In this document: positions 28,992 through 37,278 of the stretch, one piece after another
How the letters are laid out: every line of letters begins with the position of its first letter
How positions within the stretch are numbered: the stretch's first letter is position 1
Assembly: GCF_001597735.1 (NCBI RefSeq)
Contig: NZ_LUTS01000003.1
Location: 124,001 to 188,000, forward strand
Length of the DNA: 64,000 nucleotides
Source: Neptuniibacter pectenicola
GTDB lineage: Bacteria > Pseudomonadota > Gammaproteobacteria > Pseudomonadales > Balneatricaceae
Reading direction: 5' to 3'
Position numbers and translations under genes: made by a program
The notes under the pieces: generated by a model
Told to the model about the DNA's origin: nothing
Databases searched by the model: none
Seen by the model: only the letters and a program-made list of their open reading frames with translations

Positions 28992-30281
28992 ATGTTGATA
29001 CCATTTGCTAAAAAGTCCGCGTTAGTGGGTTTACTTGTAGCTTCTGCGGTTGCTCAGCCGGTTATTGCTGCTGATGACTATAAATTAGGTTTGGTTACTT
29101 TCCTTTCTGGTGGTGCGGCCGGACCTTTTGGTGTGCCAGCACAGAATGCTGCGAACCTTGTGCTCGAAACATTGAATGAAGGGGCGTTGCCTGCGCCGTA
29201 TAACGTGAAGGGGATTAATGGTCGTACCATTAAGCCTATTTATGTCGATGAAGCTGGGGGCGCGACTAAGCAATCCTCAGAATATCGTAACTTAGTTGAA
29301 CGCCAAGGTGTTGATGCGGTTGTGGGTTATATTTCGTCAGGCGATTGCCTCGCGGTGCCTGCGGTTGCTGAAGAGCTAAAAACCCTAACCGTGTTGTTTG
29401 ATTGTGGTACGCCTCGTGTATTTGAAGATAACTCATTTAAATACGTTTTCCGTACAGGTCCGACAACAACCATGGATAGCGTTGCTGCGTCCTACTACAT
29501 CAAAGACATTTTCCCTAATTTGAAAGCGGTGTCTGGTATTAACCAGAACTACTCGTTTGGGCATGAGTCTTGGGCTGATTTCTACGGTTCATTAAAAGGT
29601 TTGCAGTCTGATATAGTTGTGCCAACTAAGCAGTTCCCTAAAATATACGCAGGCCAGTATGGCGCAGAAATTTCTGCACTGATGGTGAACTCAGCTGATG
29701 TTATTCACTCCTCTTTCTGGGGTGGTGATATGGAAGCCTTCCTACTTCAGGGTGCTGCACGTGGTCTGTTTGAAGATCAAACTGCCTTACTGACAACGGG
29801 TGAAAGTGCGATGTACCGTTTGTCTGATCAGATTCCTGAAGGCACGATCTTAGGCGGTCGTGGTCCATTTGGTATTTACGCGCCGGATAATGCGCTGAAC
29901 CGTTGGTTCCGTGATGCTTACAGCAAACGTTATGGCACTCAGCCAACGTACCCTGCTTATAAAATGGTTCAAGGTATTCTTGGTTTAAAACTTGCGACAG
30001 AACAAGCCGCGGCTAAGGTTTCTGGCCAGCCGACGACTGAAGACGTTGTGTCCGCGTTTGAGTACCTTGAATATGAAGGTCCAGGCGGCAAGGTGTCTAT
30101 GAATATGGGTAAAGGCCATCAGGCAAGCATGGAAATGGTTTATGGCCGTTATGCGCTTAAAGATGGTAAACCTGCTGTAACTGATGTTCGTCGCTATGCA
30201 GCTGAATGTGTTAACCCTTCCGATGATATGCCTGCCAATGAATGGATTGAAAAAGGCATGCCTGGCGCTAAATGTAACTAA
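28992..30281 (+). CDS. ABC importer periplasmic binding protein (Leu/Ile/Val or urea-type family)
   Basis: Solute-binding protein of the importer encoded downstream, 429 aa from the ATG at 28992. This start follows AAGG at 9 bases and directly begins a standard signal peptide (MLIPFAKKSALVGLLVASAV, cut after VIA); an in-frame ATG 18 codons upstream gives an unlikely leader. Mature part begins ADDYKLGLVTFLSGGAAGPFG. The sequence is of the Peripla_BP_5/6 family, closer in pattern to UrtA/amide-type proteins than to LivJ. First gene behind the sigma54 promoter. Ligand unknown. Confidence 0.88.
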   Translation: MLIPFAKKSALVGLLVASAVAQPVIAADDYKLGLVTFLSGGAAGPFGVPAQNAANLVLETLNEGALPAPYNVKGINGRTIKPIYVDEAGGATKQSSEYRNLVERQGVDAVVGYISSGDCLAVPAVAEELKTLTVLFDCGTPRVFEDNSFKYVFRTGPTTTMDSVAASYYIKDIFPNLKAVSGINQNYSFGHESWADFYGSLKGLQSDIVVPTKQFPKIYAGQYGAEISALMVNSADVIHSSFWGGDMEAFLLQGAARGLFEDQTALLTTGESAMYRLSDQIPEGTILGGRGPFGIYAPDNALNRWFRDAYSKRYGTQPTYPAYKMVQGILGLKLATEQAAAKVSGQPTTEDVVSAFEYLEYEGPGGKVSMNMGKGHQASMEMVYGRYALKDGKPAVTDVRRYAAECVNPSDDMPANEWIEKGMPGAKCN

Positions 30282-30291
30282 ATGCGCATCC

Positions 30292-30326
30292 GACAAGCTG
30301 GCGTCACGCTGGCTTGTCTTTTTTTT
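30292..30326 (+). terminator. Terminator-like attenuator between binding protein and permease genes
   Basis: GACAAGC (30292-30298) pairs with GCTTGTC (30312-30318), extended inward by GC and wobble pairs to about 12 bp, followed by eight T. It sits 11 bases after the binding-protein stop. Such partial terminators commonly make binding protein in excess over membrane subunits. Confidence 0.8.
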
Positions 30327-30357
30327 GCCCTTTTTTTGTAAATCTGGAGCGTTGCTC

Positions 30358-31254
30358 ATGAAATTGGTAATTGCGATGTTGATGGATGGCGTTATTTACG
30401 CCTCCTGGCTTTTTGTAATCGCAGCCGGCCTAACTCTCATCTACGGTGTGATGAGAATCCTTAATATGGCCCATGGTAGCTTTTATGCTATTGGTGCTTA
30501 CGGCGGTGCCTCGCTGGTGGGGTTTTATTTAGCGGGTGGTTATCCACCGTGGGGAGCTTATTTTATGCTGCTAGGGGCTGCCCTCATTGGCGGAACCATA
30601 GTAGGACTTCTGATCGAACGTGGTCTGTTAAGGATGATGTACGGTCGTGACGAAGTGGTCATGATTTTGGTGACCTATGCGATTTTATTAATACTGGAAG
30701 ATGTTATTAAGCTGATCTGGGGCGTGGATGCGTATTTTGCCTATCAGCCATATACCCTTTTAGGACGAACAAAGCTGGCCGGCTTATCGTTCGCAAATTA
30801 TGACATCTTGTTGATTTTTGTATCAGCACTGATCTGTTTTGTACTTTGGTGGGGACTGAATAGAACCCGCAAAGGTAAGTTATTACAAGCGGTGATTCAT
30901 GATCGTGATACCGCTGCTTTCCTCGGTATTAACGTCACACGTATGTTTACTGTCACGTTTGTCATCGGCGCTGTTTTAGGTGCGTTGGCGGGTGCATTGA
31001 CGGCTCCAGGTATCTCCGTCATGCCGGGCATAGGTGTTGAAGTTATTATTTTGGCGTTTGCTGTTGTGGTAATTGGCGGCTTAGGCAGTGTAGGGGGCGC
31101 GTTACTTGGTGCCTTAATTGTTGGGCTGGCCCGCTCTGCGGCGGTACACCTTTACCCTGATGCTGAGTTGTTTGTTATTTATGGTGTGATGGGGTTAGTA
31201 CTTGCGTTCCGTCCTCAGGGCCTCTTTGCCATTGCTACCGCGAGGAAAATTTAA
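30358..31254 (+). CDS. ABC importer permease, LivH type
   Basis: Inner-membrane channel subunit, 298 aa from the ATG at 30358, which follows GGAG at 8 bases. Multiple hydrophobic segments; the N-terminal AAGLTLIYGVMRILNMAHGSFYAIGAY is typical of LivH/UrtB proteins. The C-terminal AFAVVVIGGLGSVGGALLGALIVGL is the cytoplasmic coupling region that contacts the ATPase. Pairs with the LivM-type subunit encoded next, two bases downstream. Confidence 0.92.
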   Translation: MKLVIAMLMDGVIYASWLFVIAAGLTLIYGVMRILNMAHGSFYAIGAYGGASLVGFYLAGGYPPWGAYFMLLGAALIGGTIVGLLIERGLLRMMYGRDEVVMILVTYAILLILEDVIKLIWGVDAYFAYQPYTLLGRTKLAGLSFANYDILLIFVSALICFVLWWGLNRTRKGKLLQAVIHDRDTAAFLGINVTRMFTVTFVIGAVLGALAGALTAPGISVMPGIGVEVIILAFAVVVIGGLGSVGGALLGALIVGLARSAAVHLYPDAELFVIYGVMGLVLAFRPQGLFAIATARKI

Positions 31255-31255
31255 C

Positions 31256-32194
31256 ATGAAATATGCAACGACGATGATTATAGGGGCAGGTATCGCGTTA
31301 TTAGCGGCTGGCCTCTTTATGCCGGGATGGTTGACCTTTTTATTAACCTTAGCCTTCGCTAAAGGGCTTGTTGTGATGGGGCTTCTGCTGCTGATGCGCG
31401 CAGGGTTAGTCTCATTTGGTCAAGGTCTCTACTACTGCCTAGGTGCATACTGTGTTGGTATCGCTGGCGACTATTTTGAAACCCAAAATGCACTGCTATT
31501 GATCTTACTTGCGGTCGTGGTTTGTGTTGCCCTAGCGGCGGTTATTGGGCTGCTGCTATGCCGTTACAGAGATATATTTTTCGCCATGTTCTCGATGGCG
31601 TTCTCGATGATCCTTTATGGTGTGCTGGTTAAAAGCTCTGCCTTTGGTTCATCCGATGGCTTTAATGTTAAGCCGCCCTTGTTATTCGGTTGGACGCCTA
31701 CAGGAGAAAGTGGCCCCTTCCTTGCCTACGGTTTAGCGGTTGTCGCGCTTGTTGGGGTGGGTATCTTTGTTTGGCGCTATCTTCGTTCCCCAATGGGTTA
31801 TGCCGGTGAGGCGGTTCGTGAGAACGAAATTCGTGTCGAATACCTGGGTGCTTCGGTGCGTCGAATTATCTATACGAAATACCTGTTAGCCGCTGCAATG
31901 GCTGGACTGGGTGGTGGTATTACGGCGCTAGCGGCGGGTCACATTGATCCTGAAATGGCGTATTGGACGACCTCCGGTGAGTTTGTCTTTATTGCTTTAA
32001 TGGGTGGCGTCGGTCATGCGGCGGGTCCTGTTATTGGCGCGGTGTTATTTGAGCTGCTGCGAACCTATGCATTTCAAATATCCCCTTACACATGGCAGAT
32101 GATTTTAGGTATCTCGTTACTGGTCATCATTCTCTATCTACCTAAAGGTGTTTGGTCTCTGGTCGAGCGCGTAACGAAAGGTAAGCCATTATGA
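31256..32194 (+). CDS. ABC importer permease, LivM type
   Basis: Second channel subunit, 312 aa from the ATG at 31256 (AGGA site 9 bases upstream). About eight to ten hydrophobic helices; conserved LLMRAGLVSFGQGLYYCLGAY in the N-terminal half and FVFIALMGGVGHAAGPVIGAVLF near the C-terminus match LivM/UrtC. Overlaps the following ATPase gene by four bases. Confidence 0.92.
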   Translation: MKYATTMIIGAGIALLAAGLFMPGWLTFLLTLAFAKGLVVMGLLLLMRAGLVSFGQGLYYCLGAYCVGIAGDYFETQNALLLILLAVVVCVALAAVIGLLLCRYRDIFFAMFSMAFSMILYGVLVKSSAFGSSDGFNVKPPLLFGWTPTGESGPFLAYGLAVVALVGVGIFVWRYLRSPMGYAGEAVRENEIRVEYLGASVRRIIYTKYLLAAAMAGLGGGITALAAGHIDPEMAYWTTSGEFVFIALMGGVGHAAGPVIGAVLFELLRTYAFQISPYTWQMILGISLLVIILYLPKGVWSLVERVTKGKPL

Positions 32195-32973
32195 GTGCTT
32201 TATTAGAAACACGTTCATTGGCACGTAATTTTGGCGCTGTTACGGCGGCGGCTGATATCGATGTCACGATTAATGCAGGTGAGATTGTTGGTGTTATTGG
32301 TTCAAACGGTGCGGGTAAAACCACCTTTATCAATATGGTAACCGGCTACCTTGCGCCCAGCAGTGGTGAGATTTTATTTAAAGGTAAAAGCATTGTTGGG
32401 AAAAACCCTCGCCAAGTTATGCGTGCGGGTATCTGCCGTTCATTTCAGGTCGCACAACTGTTTCCTGAATTGACGGTGCTGGACAATGTCTTGATCGCTT
32501 ACGGCATCATGAAACACAAGATCTTGCCGTTGATGAGTCCCTTAGCAACAAAAGCCAATATTCAGCAGGCGGAACAGCTGTTGGAAGAGTATGGCATTAC
32601 CAGTTATATGGCTGAAACGGTTGTAACCTTGCCTCAGGGTGTTAGGAAGCTGCTTGATATCGCTTTAGCTATGTTGCGTAAACCTGAAATCTTACTACTG
32701 GATGAGCCGACTTCAGGTGTGGCCATTGACGATAAGTTTGACCTGATGGACACCGTGATGCGAGCTGTACGTAAGTCAGGTGCAGCGGTGCTGTTTGTTG
32801 AACATGATATGGAAGTGATTGCGCGTTATTCAACGCGTCTCATTGCTTTCTATGATGGTCGAGTATTAGCCGATGGTGCAGTAAGTGACGTCATGAATGA
32901 TGAAAAAGTAAAAGAGCTTGTGACAGGCCACCACCTAGATATCGATTACGAACAGGAGGTGCAACATGCTTAA
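32191..32973 (+). CDS. ABC importer ATPase, LivG type
   Basis: Cytoplasmic ATPase subunit, 260 aa. Walker A GSNGAGKTT at about 37-45, FQVAQLFPELTVLDNVLIA Q-loop region, Walker B ILLLDEPTSGV, switch histidine in LFVEHDME. The signature motif reads LPQGVRKL instead of the usual LSGGQ type, so the composite ATP sites may be unequal. Starts within the permease stop codon and overlaps the second ATPase gene by 8 bases. Confidence 0.92.
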   Translation: MSALLETRSLARNFGAVTAAADIDVTINAGEIVGVIGSNGAGKTTFINMVTGYLAPSSGEILFKGKSIVGKNPRQVMRAGICRSFQVAQLFPELTVLDNVLIAYGIMKHKILPLMSPLATKANIQQAEQLLEEYGITSYMAETVVTLPQGVRKLLDIALAMLRKPEILLLDEPTSGVAIDDKFDLMDTVMRAVRKSGAAVLFVEHDMEVIARYSTRLIAFYDGRVLADGAVSDVMNDEKVKELVTGHHLDIDYEQEVQHA

Positions 32974-33625
32974 GTTGTCATCGATTAATACAAATATTGC
33001 CGGCACACCTATATTACGTGATGTTAATTTGGCCATTGAACCGGGTGTTCTTGTGGGTCTGATTGGTCGTAACGGTGCAGGTAAAACGACACTGATGCGG
33101 ACCGTAATGGGTTTGCTTACGCCAGAGTCGGGCAGTATTACGATTGGTGGTCAGGATATGACGGACTTAGCGCCTCATTTTAGATCCCAAGCTAAAGTTG
33201 GCTACATGCCAGAGGATCGCCAGCTGGTACCTACACTAACGGTGGAGGAAAACATTCTTATACCTGCGTGGGCAAATGCGCTATCTGGTGCGGAGGCTCG
33301 TTTGGCATGGGTGTATGAGCTGATGCCGGAAGTCGAAGCGTTTGCTGGGCGCAAAGCATTACAGCTATCCGGTGGTCAGCAAAAACTGGTAGCCCTTGCG
33401 AGAGCGTTGATGACGGGGAGCCATATTCTGTTATTGGATGAACCTTTTGAGGGTGTAGCCCCCGCGTTATCACGTCGATTAGCCAGTGTTTTGCATACGT
33501 TGAAAGATGAAGGCCTGACGGTGTTGTTGTCGGAGTCAGATTACAGCCATTCGGCTGATTTGGTTGACCAGATTTACACCATAGAGCGAGGTGCTGTTGC
33601 GGCACAGGAAGGAGCGGTAAAATGA
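32966..33625 (+). CDS. ABC importer ATPase, LivF type
   Basis: Second ATPase subunit, 219 aa. Walker A GRNGAGKT at 34-41, canonical signature LSGGQQKLVALARALM, Walker B ILLLDEPFEGVAP. The position of the switch histidine is occupied by LLSESDYSHS, with serine where LVEQN/LVEH is common, similar to LivF-type proteins that lack a histidine there. Overlaps the alcohol dehydrogenase gene by four bases, tying transport to the enzymes. Confidence 0.9.
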   Translation: MLKLSSINTNIAGTPILRDVNLAIEPGVLVGLIGRNGAGKTTLMRTVMGLLTPESGSITIGGQDMTDLAPHFRSQAKVGYMPEDRQLVPTLTVEENILIPAWANALSGAEARLAWVYELMPEVEAFAGRKALQLSGGQQKLVALARALMTGSHILLLDEPFEGVAPALSRRLASVLHTLKDEGLTVLLSESDYSHSADLVDQIYTIERGAVAAQEGAVK

Positions 33626-34782
33626 GTGATTTTGTTTTTAATTTTCCTAAACAGCTAATTTGTAAACCTGGGTCTGCTAAAGAGTTAGGTGATATTTGTC
33701 TGCGTACTATAGGTAAACGTGTTCTGGTTGTAACTGACCAAGGGATTGTGAATGCAGGCTTGTTACAGCCGGTACTCGACACACTTAAAGCGGCGGGTGT
33801 TGATGCGCTGGTTTTTGATCAGGTTCTAGCTGACCCTGCTGCATCGATCGTATTGACAGCAACCGAGCAAGCAATCTCTGCCGGTATAGATGGTGTTATT
33901 GGTTTAGGCGGTGGCTCATCAATGGATGTTGCCAAATTGGTTGCACTGCTCGCGAAAGGTGAAGAAACATTAGACGAGATCTACGGGGTTAATATGGTGA
34001 AAGGGCAGCGTTTGCCTTTGATCCAGATCCCTACGACCGCAGGTACGGGTTCAGAAGTCACGGCTGTATCGATTATTACGGTTGGCGAAGGCGAGAAAAA
34101 AGGCGTTGTATCCTCGCAATTGTTACCTGACCTAGCCTTGCTGGATGCTGAATTAACCTTAGGTTTACCATCGATGGTCACGGCGACCACCGGTGTCGAT
34201 GCGATGGTGCATGCCATTGAAGCGTATACCTCGGCTAGCCCGAACCATAATCTAATTTCTGATGCTTCCGCCAAAGAGGCCTTATTGTTATTAGGCGCTA
34301 ACATTGAATCTGCGGTGCACGATGGCAGTGACCTTCAGGTGCGCTCTAATATGTTATTAGGGTCCATGTTAGCGGGGCAAGCGTTCGCGAACTCTCCTGT
34401 GGCTGCGGTTCATGCCTTAGCTTATCCATTGGGTGGGATTTATCATTTACCTCATGGTTTAACTAATGCGCTAGTACTGCCCCATGTGATGCGATTTAAT
34501 CAATCGGCTTGTGCTGAACAATATGCTGAATTAGCGCCGTTGGTTTTCCCTCGTTTAGCCGATATCACTGATGTTGCTGAGCGTAGTCATGCTTTTATTG
34601 AAGGGTTAGATCAGCTGAACCGTTCATTGGGAATATTACCGCGCCTACGGGATTATGATATTGAAGAATCCGCGATTACTGTTTTAGCGCAAGATGCGAT
34701 GAAGCAAACACGGTTGTTGGTGAATAACCCACGTGAAGTGACGCTTGAGGATGCGACAGCTATCTACCAAGCTGCATGGTGA
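33622..34782 (+). CDS. Iron-containing alcohol dehydrogenase (group III)
   Basis: NAD(P)-dependent oxidation of an alcohol to an aldehyde, 386 aa. Cofactor loop GLGGGSSMDVAK at about 94-105 and PTTAGTGSEVT. Metal ligands are intact: Asp193, His197 (GVDAMVHAIEAY), His264 and His278 (IYHLPHGLTNA). The family includes ethanol, lactaldehyde/propanediol and 4-hydroxybutyrate dehydrogenases, which cannot be told apart by motif. Sandwiched between a transporter and a GabD-like enzyme, an omega-hydroxy acid substrate is reasonable but unproven. Confidence 0.93.
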   Translation: MSDFVFNFPKQLICKPGSAKELGDICLRTIGKRVLVVTDQGIVNAGLLQPVLDTLKAAGVDALVFDQVLADPAASIVLTATEQAISAGIDGVIGLGGGSSMDVAKLVALLAKGEETLDEIYGVNMVKGQRLPLIQIPTTAGTGSEVTAVSIITVGEGEKKGVVSSQLLPDLALLDAELTLGLPSMVTATTGVDAMVHAIEAYTSASPNHNLISDASAKEALLLLGANIESAVHDGSDLQVRSNMLLGSMLAGQAFANSPVAAVHALAYPLGGIYHLPHGLTNALVLPHVMRFNQSACAEQYAELAPLVFPRLADITDVAERSHAFIEGLDQLNRSLGILPRLRDYDIEESAITVLAQDAMKQTRLLVNNPREVTLEDATAIYQAAW

Positions 34783-34789
34783 GGCCGGT

Positions 34790-35227
34790 ATGTCTGATTT
34801 AAAAACATTGGAAACCCGTGCTGACTATCAGCATTTCATCACTATTCCCACCCGTTGGATGGATAATGATGTGTATGGTCACGTGAATAATGTGCAGTAC
34901 TACAGTTATTTTGATACGGCGGTTAACCGCTACCTTATCGATCAAGGCGTATTGGATATTCATAAAAGCGACGTGGTCGGGCTGGTGGTTGAAACCCAAT
35001 GTCGATATTACAGCAGCATCGCTTTTCCTGATGATGTGATTGCGGGTATTGCGGTGACTAAACTGGGTAACAGTTCTGTTCGATATGAAGTGGGTCTCTT
35101 TTTAGGCGATACACAGAAACCGTCGGCACAAGGGCACTTTGTTCATGTCTATGTTGATCGGGCTAGCCAAACGCCAGTCGCGCTGCCCGCAGCGTTACGT
35201 GCAACGTTACAGAAAATTGCGGTATGA
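34790..35227 (+). CDS. Hot-dog fold acyl-CoA thioesterase (4HBT family)
   Basis: Small thioesterase-type protein, 145 aa from the ATG at 34790, 7 bases after the dehydrogenase stop. The signature TRWMDNDVYGHVNNVQYYSYFD contains the catalytic-type Asp27 and the HVNN loop of the 4-hydroxybenzoyl-CoA thioesterase family; the second half ends with FVHVYVDRASQTPVALP. It may release CoA from an intermediate or rescue dead-end acyl-CoA in this pathway. Substrate unknown. Confidence 0.85.
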   Translation: MSDLKTLETRADYQHFITIPTRWMDNDVYGHVNNVQYYSYFDTAVNRYLIDQGVLDIHKSDVVGLVVETQCRYYSSIAFPDDVIAGIAVTKLGNSSVRYEVGLFLGDTQKPSAQGHFVHVYVDRASQTPVALPAALRATLQKIAV

Positions 35228-35237
35228 GGACTTTTAA

Positions 35238-36692
35238 ATGCAATTAAATAATCCTGCTTTATTACAACATCAGTCGTTTATTGATGGCCAGTGGTGTGAC
35301 GCCAGTAACGGTGAAGTTTTTGCCGTAAAAAATCCTGCTACAGGTGATGTGATTGCCGAGGTTGCTGATCTAGGCGCAGATGAGACGACTCGTGCGATTG
35401 CGGCGGCCGAAGCTGCACGCGCTGACTGGAGTGCTTACACAGGTAAAGAGCGCAGCGCATTGCTACGTCGATGGTTTGACCTGATTATTGAAGCGCAAGA
35501 TGATCTTGCGGTACTGATGACGTCAGAACAGGGTAAGCCGGTGAATGAAGCACGTGGGGAGGTCTTGTATGGCGCCTCATTTGTTGAGTGGTTTGCTGAA
35601 GAAGCGAAGCGTGTTTATGGGGATATTATTCCGCCACATGGTCGCGATAAACGTTTGTTAGTACTGAAACAGCCAATTGGTGTTGCTGCCGCCATTACGC
35701 CGTGGAACTTCCCTATTGCTATGATTACTCGCAAGGTGGCGCCAGCTCTAGCGGCGGGCTGCCCTGTAGTGATTAAGCCATCGGAATTGACGCCGCTGTC
35801 CGCGTTAGCTTTAGCGCAATTGGCACAGGAAGCGGGTTTCCCTCAAGGGGTGTTTAACGTTGTAACATCCACAAATGCACCGGCCGTGGGTAAGGTGTTG
35901 TGTGCGGATTCTCGTGTCCGTAAATTATCCTTCACGGGTTCTACTCCGGTGGGTAAATTATTGGCAGAACAGTGTGCCAGTAATGTGAAGAAGGTTTCTT
36001 TGGAGTTGGGAGGCAATGCACCTTTTATTGTCTTTGACGATGCGGATCTTGATGCGGCTATTAGCGGTGTTATTGCATCAAAATTCCGTAATGCGGGACA
36101 AACCTGTGTCTGTACTAACCGTATCTTTGTTCATGAGGCGGTTTATGATGCCTTTGCTGAGAAATTAAAGACGGCGGTACACGCCCTTGCTGTCGGTAAT
36201 GGGTTTGATGAAGGGGTTGCTATTGGTCCGCTTATTGATGACCGCGCGCTGCATAAAGTTGAAAGCTTAGTTAAAGACGCGTTGGATAATGGCGCTACTC
36301 TGCTAAGTGGCGGTGAGCGTTTTGAGAGTGTGACTAATGGTTACCGTCCTACGATTTTGAGTAATGTTGATAATGCTATGCGCATTGCTCAGGAAGAGAT
36401 CTTTGGTCCAGTGGCAACGTTGATTCCTTTTACTGAAGAAGCTGACGTTGTTCAGATGGCTAATGATACGCCGTTTGGATTGGCTGCTTACTTCTATTCC
36501 CGTGATATTGGACGTGTTTGGCGCGTCTCTGAAGCGCTGGAATACGGTATGGTGGGTATTAACGAAGGTATTATCTCTACAGAGGTTGCGCCGTTTGGCG
36601 GCATCAAAGAGTCAGGTTTAGGTCGTGAAGGTTCTAAGTATGGTATCGATGATTATGTCGAGATTAAATACCTTTGTATGGGTGTGAATTGA
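35238..36692 (+). CDS. gabD: NAD(P)-dependent succinate-semialdehyde dehydrogenase (GabD-like)
   Basis: Oxidises an aldehyde to its acid, 484 aa. Catalytic Cys290 (NAGQTCVCTNR) and general base Glu256 (SLELGGNAPFIVFDDADL) are present with the spacing of GabD, as is ITPWNFPIAMITRK. Alignment by eye to E. coli GabD is close over the whole length, including RKLSFTGST and the C-terminal GREGSKYGIDDYVEIKY, so succinate semialdehyde is the best guess. Last gene of the sigma54-controlled operon; a terminator follows. Confidence 0.85.
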   Translation: MQLNNPALLQHQSFIDGQWCDASNGEVFAVKNPATGDVIAEVADLGADETTRAIAAAEAARADWSAYTGKERSALLRRWFDLIIEAQDDLAVLMTSEQGKPVNEARGEVLYGASFVEWFAEEAKRVYGDIIPPHGRDKRLLVLKQPIGVAAAITPWNFPIAMITRKVAPALAAGCPVVIKPSELTPLSALALAQLAQEAGFPQGVFNVVTSTNAPAVGKVLCADSRVRKLSFTGSTPVGKLLAEQCASNVKKVSLELGGNAPFIVFDDADLDAAISGVIASKFRNAGQTCVCTNRIFVHEAVYDAFAEKLKTAVHALAVGNGFDEGVAIGPLIDDRALHKVESLVKDALDNGATLLSGGERFESVTNGYRPTILSNVDNAMRIAQEEIFGPVATLIPFTEEADVVQMANDTPFGLAAYFYSRDIGRVWRVSEALEYGMVGINEGIISTEVAPFGGIKESGLGREGSKYGIDDYVEIKYLCMGVN

Positions 36693-36731
36693 TTTAACCC
36701 TATAGCTTGTACCGTCCTCATTGCTATATTT

Positions 36732-36754
36732 GCCCCTTCATTGGGGCTTTTTTT
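36732..36754 (+). terminator. Terminator after the aldehyde dehydrogenase gene
   Basis: GCCCC and GGGGC form a stem around a 6-base loop followed by seven T, 40 bases after the stop codon. It ends the transport and oxidation operon. Confidence 0.88.
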
Positions 36755-37278
36755 GTATAGGTGTCCGTTGCGTGGCTAATGGGCTATCGACTGGGTGAAG
36801 AGGCGTTGCTTTCGATAATCTTTTTCCATAAACTCGAAACATACCCATCATTTTTTGCGTCTAAATAAGGTGTTTAAAATTACCCGTGGGTAGTTTTAAT
36901 ACCAAGCTCAATTAATAACGCTGTTAGCTATCATCGACTGTGTCTAACATTCTGAAAAATAATAATGTTTAACTCTGCTATTGATGAGATCCGGTCGTTA
37001 ATTTGCGTAAAAAACAGCCCGTTGGCATGCCGTATTTTAGTTTGAATGGTTTTGCCGAAGGGTATTTTAGTTGGTTTTTTAACGCGTGATTGTCCGTGCA
37101 ATTGGTGCTTTTAAATACTTATTGGCGAATGTGTAAAGTTTCGCTAGCCTAATGAGCGGATTAAGGTATATCTTTTACATATTATCCCGTTATTTGATGG
37201 GATCGATTTTTTATATTTTATCTTCAATCTACAGTGCAGCAGTGCTTACCTAACAAGTGTGTATTGTCGAAAAAACGA
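36755..37278. other. AT-rich non-coding stretch
   Basis: About 520 bases with no gene that I can support on either strand. The only clear structure is an interrupted palindrome at 36875-36898, with TACCC and GGGTA separated by GT and flanked by AAAA and TTTT (11 paired positions with one T-G). It could be an operator or a weak hairpin. Confidence 0.5.

Noticed and set aside
33258-33782. 174-codon minus-strand frame over the LivF-type ATPase and the dehydrogenase start
   Set aside because: Fully overlaps well-supported plus-strand genes and shows no domain pattern.
36875-36898. TACCC-GT-GGGTA palindrome treated as a terminator
   Set aside because: The loop is only two bases and no gene ends nearby; the true terminator of the operon is at 36732-36754.
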